Position numbers and translations under genes: made by a program. Positions 9,901 through 17,579 of a stretch of 64,000 nucleotides of DNA are shown here, piece by piece (position 1 is the first letter of the stretch; each line of letters starts with the position of its first letter). Under the pieces are notes generated by a model that saw only the letters and a program-made list of their open reading frames with translations, did not search any database and was not told the DNA's origin. Source of the DNA: Streptomyces sp. V4I2 (GTDB taxonomy: Bacteria > Actinomycetota > Actinomycetes > Streptomycetales > Streptomycetaceae); contig NZ_JAUSZM010000003.1 of the NCBI RefSeq assembly GCF_030817655.1, positions 7,440,001-7,504,000 of the forward strand. The letters are read 5' to 3'.

Positions 9901-10261
9901 CGGTCTGGTCGAGGGCGTCGTCGAGTCGGCCCGGCTGCACAAGATCACCGGTGGGCTGCTGCGCATCGCCGGCGATCTCGGGCTCAAGTCCGTGGCCGAG
10001 GGTGTGGACCTGCCGGAACAGGTGGTGGCGCTGCGCGCGATGGGGTGCACGCACGGGCAGGGCATGGCGTTCTCCGGCCCGCTGGACGAGTACAGGCTGC
10101 GCAGAGCGCTCGGATCCGGCCACTATCCGGTGCCGCACGGACCGGCGGAGCCCGCGTTCGCGGGTGGCGGTGCGGGGGTGTACACCGGTGGTGTGCCGGC
10201 GGTTTTCGGTGGCGGAACCACCCTCCGCTCACATAATGAGACTCCCGTCCCACCCACTTGA
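6968..10261 (+). CDS. cdgF: Membrane PAS-GGDEF-EAL cyclic-di-GMP protein (CdgF-like)
   Basis: A protein of up to 1097 residues. It has a Pro/Gln-rich disordered N-terminus of about 120 residues, a multi-pass membrane region to about residue 480, PAS (from about 490), GGDEF (from about 615) and EAL (from about 800). The GGDEF motif is intact (RLGGDEFAAL), so diguanylate cyclase activity is plausible. The EAL domain looks degenerate. The signature Glu is Ala in VAAQARW, the metal-ligand Asn is Arg in VRMGARRL, ELTES reads ELSDT and DDFGTG reads DGFGSG; KLDR and AEGV remain. The protein sits directly upstream of ilvB, as I recall for S. coelicolor CdgF, and the symbol rests on that. The start is uncertain: GTG 6968 overlaps the uORF, while GTG 7229 has a stronger GGGAGGG site and would drop 87 disordered residues. 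Confidence 0.85.
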   Translation: MRGATGDARPMDERSDAAGPPAATLAHGCAQARPSRGPRQSPRTARRPAEPTQSQPSSPQAQQPQEACAPSAPGPQGPGGGADREGPVSSPPSSTTTLDGPLRAQPAPGATPTRPPALGGASSLVHQLVLALVCAGYAVGSAFGWGSRHVALIMGDFGLSAAAGAAAVSCFLYARNPRIRFRPAWLLFALSSAMAAMGNLIWGWYEVVLERPVPSPSYADLFFLCFAPPAIVGLLVLAKRPVTKAGWVCLGLDAWLIGGSLLTLSWSLALAQAAKSEGSSVAHAALSLAYPLLDIALVSMVLALHFRRSAGNRTAVNTAIGALALTVMCDALFTSPLLHHTYRSGQLLDAGWFAGSLLLAYAPWAAPRRGEAEAAQRHPARRRTDGRTRVVHEHVPGQRTVPHHHQPPGPAQGGDHSRYPAARPIAGSLAALTPYLAAAVCTLGILYNVLSGRSVDRVVLLTGGTVVLALVVRQGIMLLDNITLTQELAQKENHFRSLVQGSSDVIMIAAPNGILRYVSPAAAGVYGRPAEELVGTELAGLIHPEDLGCVVHEVRRFLAASPLEEPTTRIECRFRSGDGGWLNVESTVNRHHGGLIFNSRDVTERVRLQAQLQHNAEHDPLTDLPNRALFTQRVQQALSGRRSTDRGAALRGTAVLFIDLDGFKAVNDTIGHQAGDELLVQAARRLQDAVRQGDTASRLGGDEFAALIVGDGARDRSARERHIMELADRLRITLSQPYLIDGNDVRVNASIGVAFAEPGLGAGEILRNADLAMYRAKAGGKGRVELYAPQMQQDVVRKAELATRLRAALNDGEFTLLHQPVVCLEDGRITSVAAQARWRSSQGVLFTPAEFLRVAEDSDKTAELGRWVLEEAVEQAAERATNGLAVPVAVRMGARRLLDRSMPLASIEALLTRHGLPSGALVIELSDTDPRVPLDELERRLSALRRLGVRIALDGFGSGYAAITALRRLPVDVLKLDRGLVEGVVESARLHKITGGLLRIAGDLGLKSVAEGVDLPEQVVALRAMGCTHGQGMAFSGPLDEYRLRRALGSGHYPVPHGPAEPAFAGGGAGVYTGGVPAVFGGGTTLRSHNETPVPPT

Positions 10262-10294
10262 CAGTGAGTGTGCGCCGGGGGGAGGGTCAGACCC

Positions 10295-10336
10295 ATGCGC
10301 ACCCGAATTCTCGTACTTGGAAAGCGCGTCGGCTGA
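10295..10336 (+). CDS. ilvB leader peptide
   Basis: The ORF MRTRILVLGKRVG follows a GGAGGG ribosome site. Five of its 13 codons are Ile, Leu or Val, and it includes the rare ATT, GTA and CTT. A stem begins immediately after its stop and a T-tailed terminator follows 55 nt downstream. This is the standard arrangement for attenuation by charged branched-chain tRNAs, and an ILV leader before ilvB has been described in S. coelicolor. Confidence 0.85.
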   Translation: MRTRILVLGKRVG

Positions 10337-10373
10337 CGCTGGTGACGTCCGGACGGACCCGGAACTCCCAGCG
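10337..10373 (+). promoter_or_regulatory. Stem following the ilvB leader stop codon
   Basis: CGCTGG at 10337-10342 pairs with CCAGCG at 10368-10373 and encloses further complementary CCGG blocks. Its left arm starts at the base after the leader TGA, so a ribosome on the leader would control its folding. It probably acts as the pause or antiterminator element; the competing pairing was not modelled. Confidence 0.55.
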
Positions 10374-10390
10374 ACCGCACCCGGCGCGCT

Positions 10391-10425
10391 CCCCTCGCTT
10401 GCCTCACGGCACGAGGGGTTTTTTG
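10391..10425 (+). terminator. ilvB attenuator terminator
   Basis: CCCCTCG at 10391-10397 pairs with CGAGGGG at 10412-10418 and is followed by a run of six T, unusual in this GC-rich DNA. It lies between the leader peptide and ilvB, so it must be conditional. Confidence 0.85.
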
Positions 10426-10498
10426 TTGCACAGACACCTGCTGTACAAGAGCCGCACACCGCACAAACCTCGCAAAAACCCTCAGCATCGAGAAGAGA

Positions 10499-12355
10499 AT
10501 GACGATGACCGAGCAGGCCACCGGGGCCCATCATCCGCAGCCGCGGCCCCGATCCGGAGGACACCAGCCCGCCCCCGAGAACGTCACGGGCGCGCAGTCC
10601 CTCATCCGCTCTCTCGAGGAGGTCGGCGCCGAGACGGTATTCGGTATTCCCGGTGGTGCGATCCTCCCGGCGTACGACCCGCTGATGGACTCCTCACGGG
10701 TGCGCCACGTCCTGGTCCGGCACGAGCAGGGCGCCGGCCACGCGGCCACCGGTTACGCGCAGGCCACCGGCAAGGTCGGCGTCTGCATGGCGACCTCCGG
10801 CCCCGGTGCCACCAACCTGGTGACGCCGATCGCGGACGCCCACATGGACTCGGTGCCGCTCGTGGCGATCACCGGCCAGGTGGCCTCCAAGGCGATCGGC
10901 ACGGACGCCTTCCAGGAGGCGGACATCGTCGGCATCACCATGCCGATCACCAAGCACAACTTCCTGGTCACCAAGGCCGAGGACATCCCGCGGGTGATCG
11001 CGCAGGCGTTCCATATCGCCGCCACCGGCCGCCCCGGCCCGGTCCTGGTCGACATCGCCAAGGACGCCCTCCAGGCGCGGACGACCTTCTCCTGGCCGCC
11101 GGTCCTGGACCTGCCCGGCTACCGCCCGGTGACCAAGCCGCACGCCAAGCAGATCCGCGAGGCCGCCAAGCTGATCACTCAGGCCAAGCGGCCCGTCCTC
11201 TACGTCGGCGGCGGCGTCCTGAAGGCCCATGCCACCGCCGAGCTGAAGGTCCTCGCCGAACTCACCGGAGCGCCCGTCACCACCACCCTGATGGCGCTCG
11301 GCGCATTCCCCGACAGCCACCCGCTGAACGTGGGAATGCCGGGCATGCACGGTGCGGTCACCGCCGTCACCGCGCTGCAGAAGGCCGACCTGATCGTCGC
11401 CCTCGGAGCCCGCTTCGACGACCGTGTCACCGGCAAGCTGGACAGCTTCGCCCCGCACGCCAAGATCGTCCACGCCGACATCGACCCGGCGGAGATCGGC
11501 AAGAACCGCGCCGCCGACGTGCCGATCGTCGGTGACGCCCGCGAGGTCATCGCGGACCTGGTCCAGGCCGTCCAGAAGGAGCACAGCGAAGGCCACCGGG
11601 GCGACTACAGCGCCTGGTGGAAGGACCTCAACCGCTGGCGCGAGACCTACCCGCTGGGCTACGACCAGCCCGACGACGGCTCGCTCTCCCCCCAGCAGGT
11701 CATCGAGCGCATCGGCCAGCTCGCCCCCGAGGGCACGATCTTCGCGGCGGGCGTGGGCCAGCACCAGATGTGGGCCGCGCACTACATCCAGTACGAGAAG
11801 CCCGCGACCTGGCTGAACTCCGGCGGCGCCGGAACGATGGGCTACGCGGTGCCGGCCGCCATGGGTGCCAAGGCGGGCGCGCCCGCGCAGACCGTCTGGG
11901 CGATCGACGGCGACGGCTGCTTCCAGATGACCAACCAGGAGCTCACCACCTGCGCCCTGAACAACATCCCGATCAAGGTCGCCATCATCAACAACGGCGT
12001 CCTCGGGATGGTCCGCCAGTGGCAGACCCTCTTCTACAACCAGCGGTACTCCAACACCGTGCTGCACAGCGGCCCCGAGTCCAACGGCAAGGAGCCGAGC
12101 GCCGGCACCCGCATCCCCGACTTCGTGAAGCTGTCGGAGGCCATGGGCTGCTACGCGATCCGCTGCGAGTCCCCGGACGACCTCGACAAGGTCATCGAAG
12201 AGGCCAACTCCATCAACGACCGCCCCGTCGTCGTCGACTTCATCGTCCACGCGGACGCCATGGTGTGGCCGATGGTCGCCGCCGGCACCTCCAACGACGA
12301 GATCATGGCCGCCCGGGACGTCCGCCCCGACTTCGGCGACAACGAAGACGACTGA
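10499..12355 (+). CDS. ilvB: Acetolactate synthase large (catalytic) subunit
   Basis: A 618-residue thiamine-diphosphate enzyme that condenses two pyruvates to acetolactate, or pyruvate with 2-oxobutyrate, the first common step of Val/Leu/Ile synthesis. The N-terminal Pyr domain has FGIPGGAILPAYD with the catalytic Glu in RHEQGAGHAATGYA. The ThDP/Mg motif GDGCFQMTNQEL with NN about 28 residues later is near residue 470. The ORF opens ATGACGATG, so either ATG may be used. ilvN follows 20 nt downstream. Expression should be set by the upstream attenuator. Confidence 0.97.
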   Translation: MTMTEQATGAHHPQPRPRSGGHQPAPENVTGAQSLIRSLEEVGAETVFGIPGGAILPAYDPLMDSSRVRHVLVRHEQGAGHAATGYAQATGKVGVCMATSGPGATNLVTPIADAHMDSVPLVAITGQVASKAIGTDAFQEADIVGITMPITKHNFLVTKAEDIPRVIAQAFHIAATGRPGPVLVDIAKDALQARTTFSWPPVLDLPGYRPVTKPHAKQIREAAKLITQAKRPVLYVGGGVLKAHATAELKVLAELTGAPVTTTLMALGAFPDSHPLNVGMPGMHGAVTAVTALQKADLIVALGARFDDRVTGKLDSFAPHAKIVHADIDPAEIGKNRAADVPIVGDAREVIADLVQAVQKEHSEGHRGDYSAWWKDLNRWRETYPLGYDQPDDGSLSPQQVIERIGQLAPEGTIFAAGVGQHQMWAAHYIQYEKPATWLNSGGAGTMGYAVPAAMGAKAGAPAQTVWAIDGDGCFQMTNQELTTCALNNIPIKVAIINNGVLGMVRQWQTLFYNQRYSNTVLHSGPESNGKEPSAGTRIPDFVKLSEAMGCYAIRCESPDDLDKVIEEANSINDRPVVVDFIVHADAMVWPMVAAGTSNDEIMAARDVRPDFGDNEDD

Positions 12356-12375
12356 GCGAGAGAGACCCAAGAGAC

Positions 12376-12903
12376 ATGTCCAAGCACACGCTCTCCGTCC
12401 TGGTGGAGAACACGCCCGGCATCCTCGCCCGGATCGCCGCCCTGTTCTCCCGCCGCGGCTTCAACATCGACTCGCTCGCCGTCGGCGTCACCGAGCACCC
12501 CGAGATCTCCCGTATCACCATCGTGGTGAACGTGATCGAGGAACTCCCGCTCGAACAGGTCACCAAGCAGCTCAACAAGCTCGTCAACGTGCTGAAGATC
12601 GTCGAGCTGGAGGCCGGATCCGCCGTTCAGCGGGAACTCGTTCTGGTGAAGGTGCGCGCCGACAACGAGACGCGCTCCCAGATTGTCGAGATCGTCCAGC
12701 TGTTCCGCGCCAAGACGGTCGACGTCTCCCCGGAGGCCGTCACCATCGAGGCCACCGGCAGCGGCGACAAGCTGTCGGCGATGCTCAAGATGCTGGAGCC
12801 GTTCGGCATCAAGGAGCTCGTCCAGTCCGGCACGATCGCGATCGGCCGCGGTTCGCGGTCGATCACCGACCGGTCGCTGCGCGCCCTGGACCGGTCCGCC
12901 TAA
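12376..12903 (+). CDS. ilvN: Acetolactate synthase small (regulatory) subunit
   Basis: A 175-residue protein starting MSKHTLSVLVENTPGILARI, an ACT domain that binds valine and gives feedback inhibition. The C-terminal half (VQRELVLVKVRADNETRSQI onward) is the conserved ALS small-subunit activation domain. The length is typical. It partners IlvB and lies in the same operon; the start has only a weak GAGA-rich ribosome site, suggesting coupling to ilvB. Confidence 0.97.
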   Translation: MSKHTLSVLVENTPGILARIAALFSRRGFNIDSLAVGVTEHPEISRITIVVNVIEELPLEQVTKQLNKLVNVLKIVELEAGSAVQRELVLVKVRADNETRSQIVEIVQLFRAKTVDVSPEAVTIEATGSGDKLSAMLKMLEPFGIKELVQSGTIAIGRGSRSITDRSLRALDRSA

Positions 12904-12911
12904 CAACGAGA

Positions 12912-12941
12912 ACGGGCGGTCGGCGAGCACCGACCGCCCGT
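12912..12941. terminator. Hairpin between ilvN and ilvC
   Basis: ACGGGCGGTCGG (12912-12923) and CCGACCGCCCGT (12930-12941) form a perfect 12-bp stem with a 6-nt loop and no T tail. It may end or attenuate the ilvBN transcript, or be a processing site that separates ilvC expression. Confidence 0.7.
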
Positions 12942-13021
12942 ATACCGAGACCCCGAAACTCGACTTCCGCCCGCCGTCATACGGTGGGACGCAACACCTG
13001 CACACAAGGAGAGAACCCAAA

Positions 13022-14023
13022 GTGGCCGAGCTGTTCTACGACGCCGACGCCGACCTGTCCATCATCCAGGGCCGCAAGGTCGCGGTCATCGGTTACGGCA
13101 GCCAGGGCCACGCCCACGCGCTGTCGCTCCGTGACTCGGGTGTCGACGTGCGTGTCGGTCTGCACGAGGGCTCCAAGTCCAAGGCGAAGGCCGAGGAGCA
13201 GGGGCTGCGCGTGGTCACCCCGGCCGAGGCGGCCGCCGAGGCCGACGTCATCATGATCCTGGTCCCGGACCCGATCCAGGCCCAGGTCTACGAGGAGTCC
13301 ATCAAGGACAACCTCAAGGACGGCGACGCCCTCTTCTTCGGCCACGGCCTGAACATCCGCTTCGACTTCATCAAGCCCCCGGCCGGCATCGACGTCTGCA
13401 TGGTCGCCCCCAAGGGCCCGGGCCACCTGGTGCGCCGCCAGTACGAGGAGGGCCGCGGCGTTCCGTGTATCGCGGCCGTCGAGCAGGACGCGACCGGCAG
13501 CGCCTTCGAGCTGGCTCTCTCGTACGCGAAGGGCATCGGCGGCACCCGCGCCGGCGTCATCAAGACGACCTTCACCGAGGAGACCGAGACCGACCTGTTC
13601 GGTGAGCAGGTCGTCCTGTGCGGTGGTACGGCCGCGCTGGTCAAGGCCGGTTTCGAGACGCTGACCGAGGCGGGCTACCAGCCGGAGATCGCGTACTTCG
13701 AGTGCCTGCACGAGCTGAAGCTGATCGTCGACCTCATGTACGAGGGCGGCCTGGACAAGATGCGCTGGTCGGTCTCCGAGACCGCCGAGTGGGGCGACTA
13801 CGTCACCGGCCCGCGGATCATCACGGACGCCACCAAGGCCGAGATGAAGAAGGTCCTCGCCGAGATCCAGGACGGCACCTTCGCCCGCGAGTGGATGGCC
13901 GAGTACCACGGCGGTCTGAAGAAGTACAACGAGTACAAGCAGCAGGACGCCGACTCCCTGCTGGAGACCACCGGCAAGGAGCTGCGCAAGCTCATGTCGT
14001 GGGTGAACGACGACGAGGCGTAG
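13022..14023 (+). CDS. ilvC: Ketol-acid reductoisomerase
   Basis: A 333-residue class I NADPH/Mg-dependent enzyme that isomerises and reduces acetolactate and acetohydroxybutyrate. The N-terminal Rossmann motif is VIGYGSQGHAHALSLRDSG. The C-terminal knotted domain has the metal ligands in TDLFGEQVVLCGG and the Glu in ECLHELKLIVDLMYEGG. The GTG start gives MAELFYDADADLSIIQG and follows an AAGGAGA site. It is separated from ilvN by 118 nt containing a hairpin. Confidence 0.97.
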   Translation: MAELFYDADADLSIIQGRKVAVIGYGSQGHAHALSLRDSGVDVRVGLHEGSKSKAKAEEQGLRVVTPAEAAAEADVIMILVPDPIQAQVYEESIKDNLKDGDALFFGHGLNIRFDFIKPPAGIDVCMVAPKGPGHLVRRQYEEGRGVPCIAAVEQDATGSAFELALSYAKGIGGTRAGVIKTTFTEETETDLFGEQVVLCGGTAALVKAGFETLTEAGYQPEIAYFECLHELKLIVDLMYEGGLDKMRWSVSETAEWGDYVTGPRIITDATKAEMKKVLAEIQDGTFAREWMAEYHGGLKKYNEYKQQDADSLLETTGKELRKLMSWVNDDEA

Positions 14024-14031
14024 GCCGTAGG

Positions 14032-14064
14032 GACGGGGCCGCGGCGATACGCCGCGGCCCCGTC
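14032..14064. terminator. Terminator after ilvC
   Basis: A perfect 15-bp GC-rich stem (14032-14046 with 14050-14064) and a 3-nt loop lie 9 nt after the ilvC stop. There is no U tail, which is common for Streptomyces terminators. Confidence 0.8.
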
Positions 14065-14271
14065 GCCGAACCACCGCTTGCCGCTTGTCCACGGCGTCCA
14101 GCCACGGACGAGTGATCCTTCTGTGGAGGCGTAAGACGACCTCCGTCGCGGCACTAGACTGCTGCATTACAAACGCGTCGGGCACACAGTGTCGTGCGTC
14201 TTCCACGCGGCTACCCTCCACCGCCTGCGGCCGTCGGGACGGCCGTCCGCAATGGACCTGTGAGGACTCAC

Positions 14272-15861
14272 GTGAGCTCGAAACCTGTCGTACTCATCGC
14301 TGAAGAGCTGTCGCCCGCGACCGTCGACGCCCTGGGCCCGGACTTCGAGATCCGGCACGTCAACGGCGCGGACCGGGCCGAACTGCTGCCCGCCATCGCC
14401 GACGTGGACGCGATCCTGATCCGGTCGGCCACCAAGGTCGACGCCGAGGCCGTCGCCGCCGCCAACAAGCTGAAGGTCGTCGCACGAGCCGGCGTCGGCC
14501 TGGACAACGTCGACGTCTCCGCCGCCACCAAGGCCGGCGTCATGGTCGTCAACGCCCCCACCTCCAACATCGTGACCGCCGCCGAGCTGGCCTGTGGCCT
14601 GCTGCTCGCCACCGCGCGCCACATCCCGCAGGCCAACACCGCGCTGAAGAACGGCGAGTGGAAGCGCAGCAAGTACACGGGTGTCGAGCTCGCGGAGAAG
14701 ACCCTCGGTGTCGTGGGTCTGGGCCGCATCGGCGCGCTCGTCGCCCAGCGGATGTCGGCCTTCGGCATGAAGGTCGTCGCCTACGACCCCTATGTGCAGC
14801 CCGCGCGGGCCGCGCAGATGGGCGTCAAGGTGCTGTCGCTGGATGAGCTGCTCGAGGTCGCCGACTTCATCACCGTGCACCTGCCGAAGACCCCCGAGAC
14901 CCTCGGTCTCATCGGCAACGAGGCGCTGCACAAGGTCAAGCCGAGCGTGCGCATCGTCAACGCCGCGCGCGGCGGGATCGTCGACGAGGAGGCGCTGTAC
15001 TCGGCGCTCAAGGAGGGTCGCGTCGCCGGCGCCGGCCTGGACGTGTACGCGAAGGAGCCGTGCACCGACTCCCCGCTGTTCGAGCTCGACCAGGTCGTCT
15101 GCACCCCGCACCTCGGCGCGTCGACCGACGAGGCGCAGGAGAAGGCCGGTATCGCCGTCGCCAGGTCGGTGCGCCTGGCCCTGGCCGGCGAGCTGGTCCC
15201 GGACGCGGTGAACGTCCAGGGCGGAGTCATCGCCGAGGACGTCAAGCCGGGTCTGCCGCTCGCCGAGCGCCTCGGCCGTATCTTCACGGCGCTCGCCGGT
15301 GAGGTCGCGGTCCGCCTGGACGTCGAGGTGTACGGCGAGATCACCCAGCACGATGTGAAGGTGCTGGAGCTCAGTGCCCTCAAGGGTGTCTTCGAGGACG
15401 TCGTCGACGAGACCGTGTCGTACGTCAACGCCCCGCTGTTCGCGCAGGAGCGCGGTGTCGAGGTGCGCCTGACGACCAGCTCGGAGTCCGCCGACCACCG
15501 CAACGTGGTGACCGTGCGCGGCACGCTCGGCAGCGGCGAGGAGGTCGCGGTCTCCGGCACGCTGGCCGGCCCGAAGCACCTGCAGAAGCTCGTCGCGGTC
15601 GGCGAGTACGACGTCGACCTCGCGCTCGCCGACCACATGGTCGTCCTGCGGTACGAGGACCGTCCGGGCGTCGTCGGCACGGTCGGCCGGGTCTTCGGCG
15701 AGGCCGGCATCAACATCGCCGGTATGCAGGTGTCGCGGGCGGTGGCGGGCGGCGAGGCGCTGGCCGTGCTGACCGTGGACGACACCGTGCCCGCCGGGGT
15801 GCTGGCCGAGGTCGAGGCGGAGATCGGCGCGACGTCCGCACGCGCGGTGAACCTGGTCTGA
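14272..15861 (+). CDS. serA: D-3-phosphoglycerate dehydrogenase, long form with C-terminal ACT domain
   Basis: A 529-residue NAD enzyme for the first step of serine synthesis. The N-terminal half has VVGLGRIGALVAQRM, with the catalytic Arg in NAARGGIVDE and the His in TPHLGASTDEAQ. After residue 320 come the intervening (ASB) domain and a C-terminal ACT domain (MVVLRYEDRPGVVGTVGRVF), the arrangement of the mycobacterial enzyme that serine inhibits. GTG 14272 follows TGAGGA at good spacing, and the protein then begins SSKPVVLIAEELSP as family members do. A longer upstream frame exists but looks non-coding. Confidence 0.96.
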   Translation: MSSKPVVLIAEELSPATVDALGPDFEIRHVNGADRAELLPAIADVDAILIRSATKVDAEAVAAANKLKVVARAGVGLDNVDVSAATKAGVMVVNAPTSNIVTAAELACGLLLATARHIPQANTALKNGEWKRSKYTGVELAEKTLGVVGLGRIGALVAQRMSAFGMKVVAYDPYVQPARAAQMGVKVLSLDELLEVADFITVHLPKTPETLGLIGNEALHKVKPSVRIVNAARGGIVDEEALYSALKEGRVAGAGLDVYAKEPCTDSPLFELDQVVCTPHLGASTDEAQEKAGIAVARSVRLALAGELVPDAVNVQGGVIAEDVKPGLPLAERLGRIFTALAGEVAVRLDVEVYGEITQHDVKVLELSALKGVFEDVVDETVSYVNAPLFAQERGVEVRLTTSSESADHRNVVTVRGTLGSGEEVAVSGTLAGPKHLQKLVAVGEYDVDLALADHMVVLRYEDRPGVVGTVGRVFGEAGINIAGMQVSRAVAGGEALAVLTVDDTVPAGVLAEVEAEIGATSARAVNLV

Positions 15862-15913
15862 CGTTCGACGGCGTTTGACGGCGTTTGACACGTTCGACGA
15901 CGTGTGACGGCAG

Positions 15914-15953
15914 GAAGCCGGGTGAGCCGAGACATCTCGGTTCACCCGGCTTC
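15914..15953. terminator. Bidirectional terminator between serA and the MFS gene
   Basis: A 19-bp stem with one wobble (15914-15932 with 15935-15953) and a minimal loop lies between the converging serA and MFS stops. It ends 2 nt before the MFS stop codon, so it can serve both genes. Confidence 0.85.
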
Positions 15954-15955
15954 TG

Positions 15956-17482
15956 TCATGCCAGGACCTTTTCCGGCTCCGGAGTCTCCTCCCGCACCTG
16001 GACCCGCCGCAGCGTCACCGCCGCCAGCACGGCCGCCCCCGCCAGGACCACCGCTCCCGCGATCGCCGCCCCCTGCATCCCACTGGTGAACGCCTCCCGA
16101 GCGGCCGTGGCCAGCCCGGGCACCTGGTCGGCCACGGCCAGCGCCCCGCCCAGCGTCTCGTGGGCCACGTCGGGCGCCGAGCCCGGAATCTCGTGCCGGT
16201 AGACCGCCGCACCGATCGCTCCGAGCACCGCCATGCCCAGCGCGCCGCCGAACTCCGCGCCCGTCTCTATCAGCGAGGAGGCCGAGCCCGCCCGCTCCAC
16301 CGGGGCGGTGCCCATCGCGAGGTCCATGAGCTGGGACATCACGACGACGCCGCCGACGGCGAGGACAGCGCACGCGGCCAGCACCAGCCACATCGAGTCC
16401 GTGCCGGCGAGGGACAGCAGTGCGAACCCGCTCGCGGAGATCGCGAAGCCCGCGGTGACGACGTGCGCGCGGTCGACACCCCGCTGGACCAGGGCGGCGG
16501 CGACCGGGGCCGCGGCCGCGATGGGTACCGACGGCAGCAGCGCCCACAGGGCCGCCTCCAGCGCGCTCTTGTCGAGCACCGACTGCAGGTACTGCGTGGT
16601 GAAGTAGGCCGACCCCATGATCCCGAACGCCGAGACCAGGTTCAGGGCGACGGCGGGTGCGAAGCCGCGGCCGCGGAACAGGGCGGGGGAGATCATCGGC
16701 GAGGCGGCGGTGCGCTGGCGGTGGACGAAGAGGGCCGCGAAGAGCAGACCGACGGTGATCGAGACGACGTAGCGGACGTTCCAGCCCTCGGAGGGGATCT
16801 CCTTGAGGCCGTAGACCACGGGGAGCACGGCGGCCATCGACAGCGGGACGCTCGGCCAGTCGAAGCGGCCGGGTTCGGGGTTCTTCGACTCGGGGAGCAG
16901 CACTCGCCCGAGGAGCAGCAGCAGTGTCATCGCGGGCAGGTTGACCAGGAAGACCGAGCCCCACCAGAAGTACTCGACCAGCACACCGCTCATGACCGAG
17001 CCGAGTGCGATGCCCGCCGTCATCACGCCGGACCACATGCCGATCGCCTTCGCGCGCTGTCCGGGGTCGGTGAACATCGTGCGGGTCAGCGCGATCGTCG
17101 ACGGCATCAGGGTCGCGCCGCCGATGCCGAGGACCGCGCGGGCGGCGATCAGGGTCTCGGCGCTGTTGGCGTACGCCGCCACCAGCGAGGCCGCGCCGAA
17201 GGCGGCGGCGCCGATCAGGAGGAGCCTGCGGTGGCCGATGCGGTCGCCGAGTGAGCCCATCGTCATCAGCAGGCCGGCCAGCACGAAGGCGTAGATGTCG
17301 AAGATCCACAGCTGCTGGGTGCCGCTCGGCTCCAGGTCCGCGCTGATCGCCGGGATCGCGAAGTAGAGGACCGAGACATCCATGGAGACCAGTAGCAGCG
17401 GAAGCATCAGCACGCTGAAAGCGGTCCATTCGCGGCGCCCGGCTCGGGGGCGCACAGAGGTGCTCGTCGGGTTCGTCGTCAT
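15956..17482 (-). CDS. MFS multidrug efflux transporter (DHA2, 14-TM type)
   Basis: A 508-residue integral membrane protein. Its long hydrophobic segments fit the 14-helix EmrB/QacA group of proton-coupled drug exporters. LGDRIGHRRLLLIGA between helices 2 and 3 is the MFS motif A, and GGATLMPSTIALTRTMF and GPALGSV-like GIALGSVMSGVLVEYFWWGSVFLVN are motif C-type features. It is divergent from a TetR gene, with operator-like repeats in the spacer, so it is probably repressed by that regulator. No clear ribosome site precedes the ATG, which lies close to the putative promoter. Confidence 0.92.
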   Translation of the reverse strand: MTTNPTSTSVRPRAGRREWTAFSVLMLPLLLVSMDVSVLYFAIPAISADLEPSGTQQLWIFDIYAFVLAGLLMTMGSLGDRIGHRRLLLIGAAAFGAASLVAAYANSAETLIAARAVLGIGGATLMPSTIALTRTMFTDPGQRAKAIGMWSGVMTAGIALGSVMSGVLVEYFWWGSVFLVNLPAMTLLLLLGRVLLPESKNPEPGRFDWPSVPLSMAAVLPVVYGLKEIPSEGWNVRYVVSITVGLLFAALFVHRQRTAASPMISPALFRGRGFAPAVALNLVSAFGIMGSAYFTTQYLQSVLDKSALEAALWALLPSVPIAAAAPVAAALVQRGVDRAHVVTAGFAISASGFALLSLAGTDSMWLVLAACAVLAVGGVVVMSQLMDLAMGTAPVERAGSASSLIETGAEFGGALGMAVLGAIGAAVYRHEIPGSAPDVAHETLGGALAVADQVPGLATAAREAFTSGMQGAAIAGAVVLAGAAVLAAVTLRRVQVREETPEPEKVLA

Positions 17483-17503
17483 GCGGAGGAATGTACGCGC
17501 GTC

Positions 17504-17543
17504 CTAAACGCTTGTCTAGAACGATTGTATAAGACGAACGTCT
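17504..17543. promoter_or_regulatory. Candidate TetR operators between the MFS and tetR genes
   Basis: Two inverted repeats occupy the divergent spacer: CTAAACGCTTGTCTAG (17504-17519, one mismatch between arms) and AGACGAACGTCT (17532-17543). A repeated block of the form CTARRACGNTTGTAT also occurs, at about 17516 and 17542. Spacing and symmetry fit binding by the adjacent TetR protein and joint control of both genes. Confidence 0.6.
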
Positions 17544-17579
17544 AGGACGGTTGTATGCGACGGCGGTAAGGTGGCTCGC

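Noticed and set aside
10258..10263. TTGACA resembling a -35 for ilvB
   Set aside because: It is formed by the cdgF stop region, and there is no -10 at 16-19 nt (the sequence there is the leader's ribosome site).
14155..14160. TAGACT as a -10 for serA
   Set aside because: No credible -35 at the right distance, so it was not listed as a promoter.
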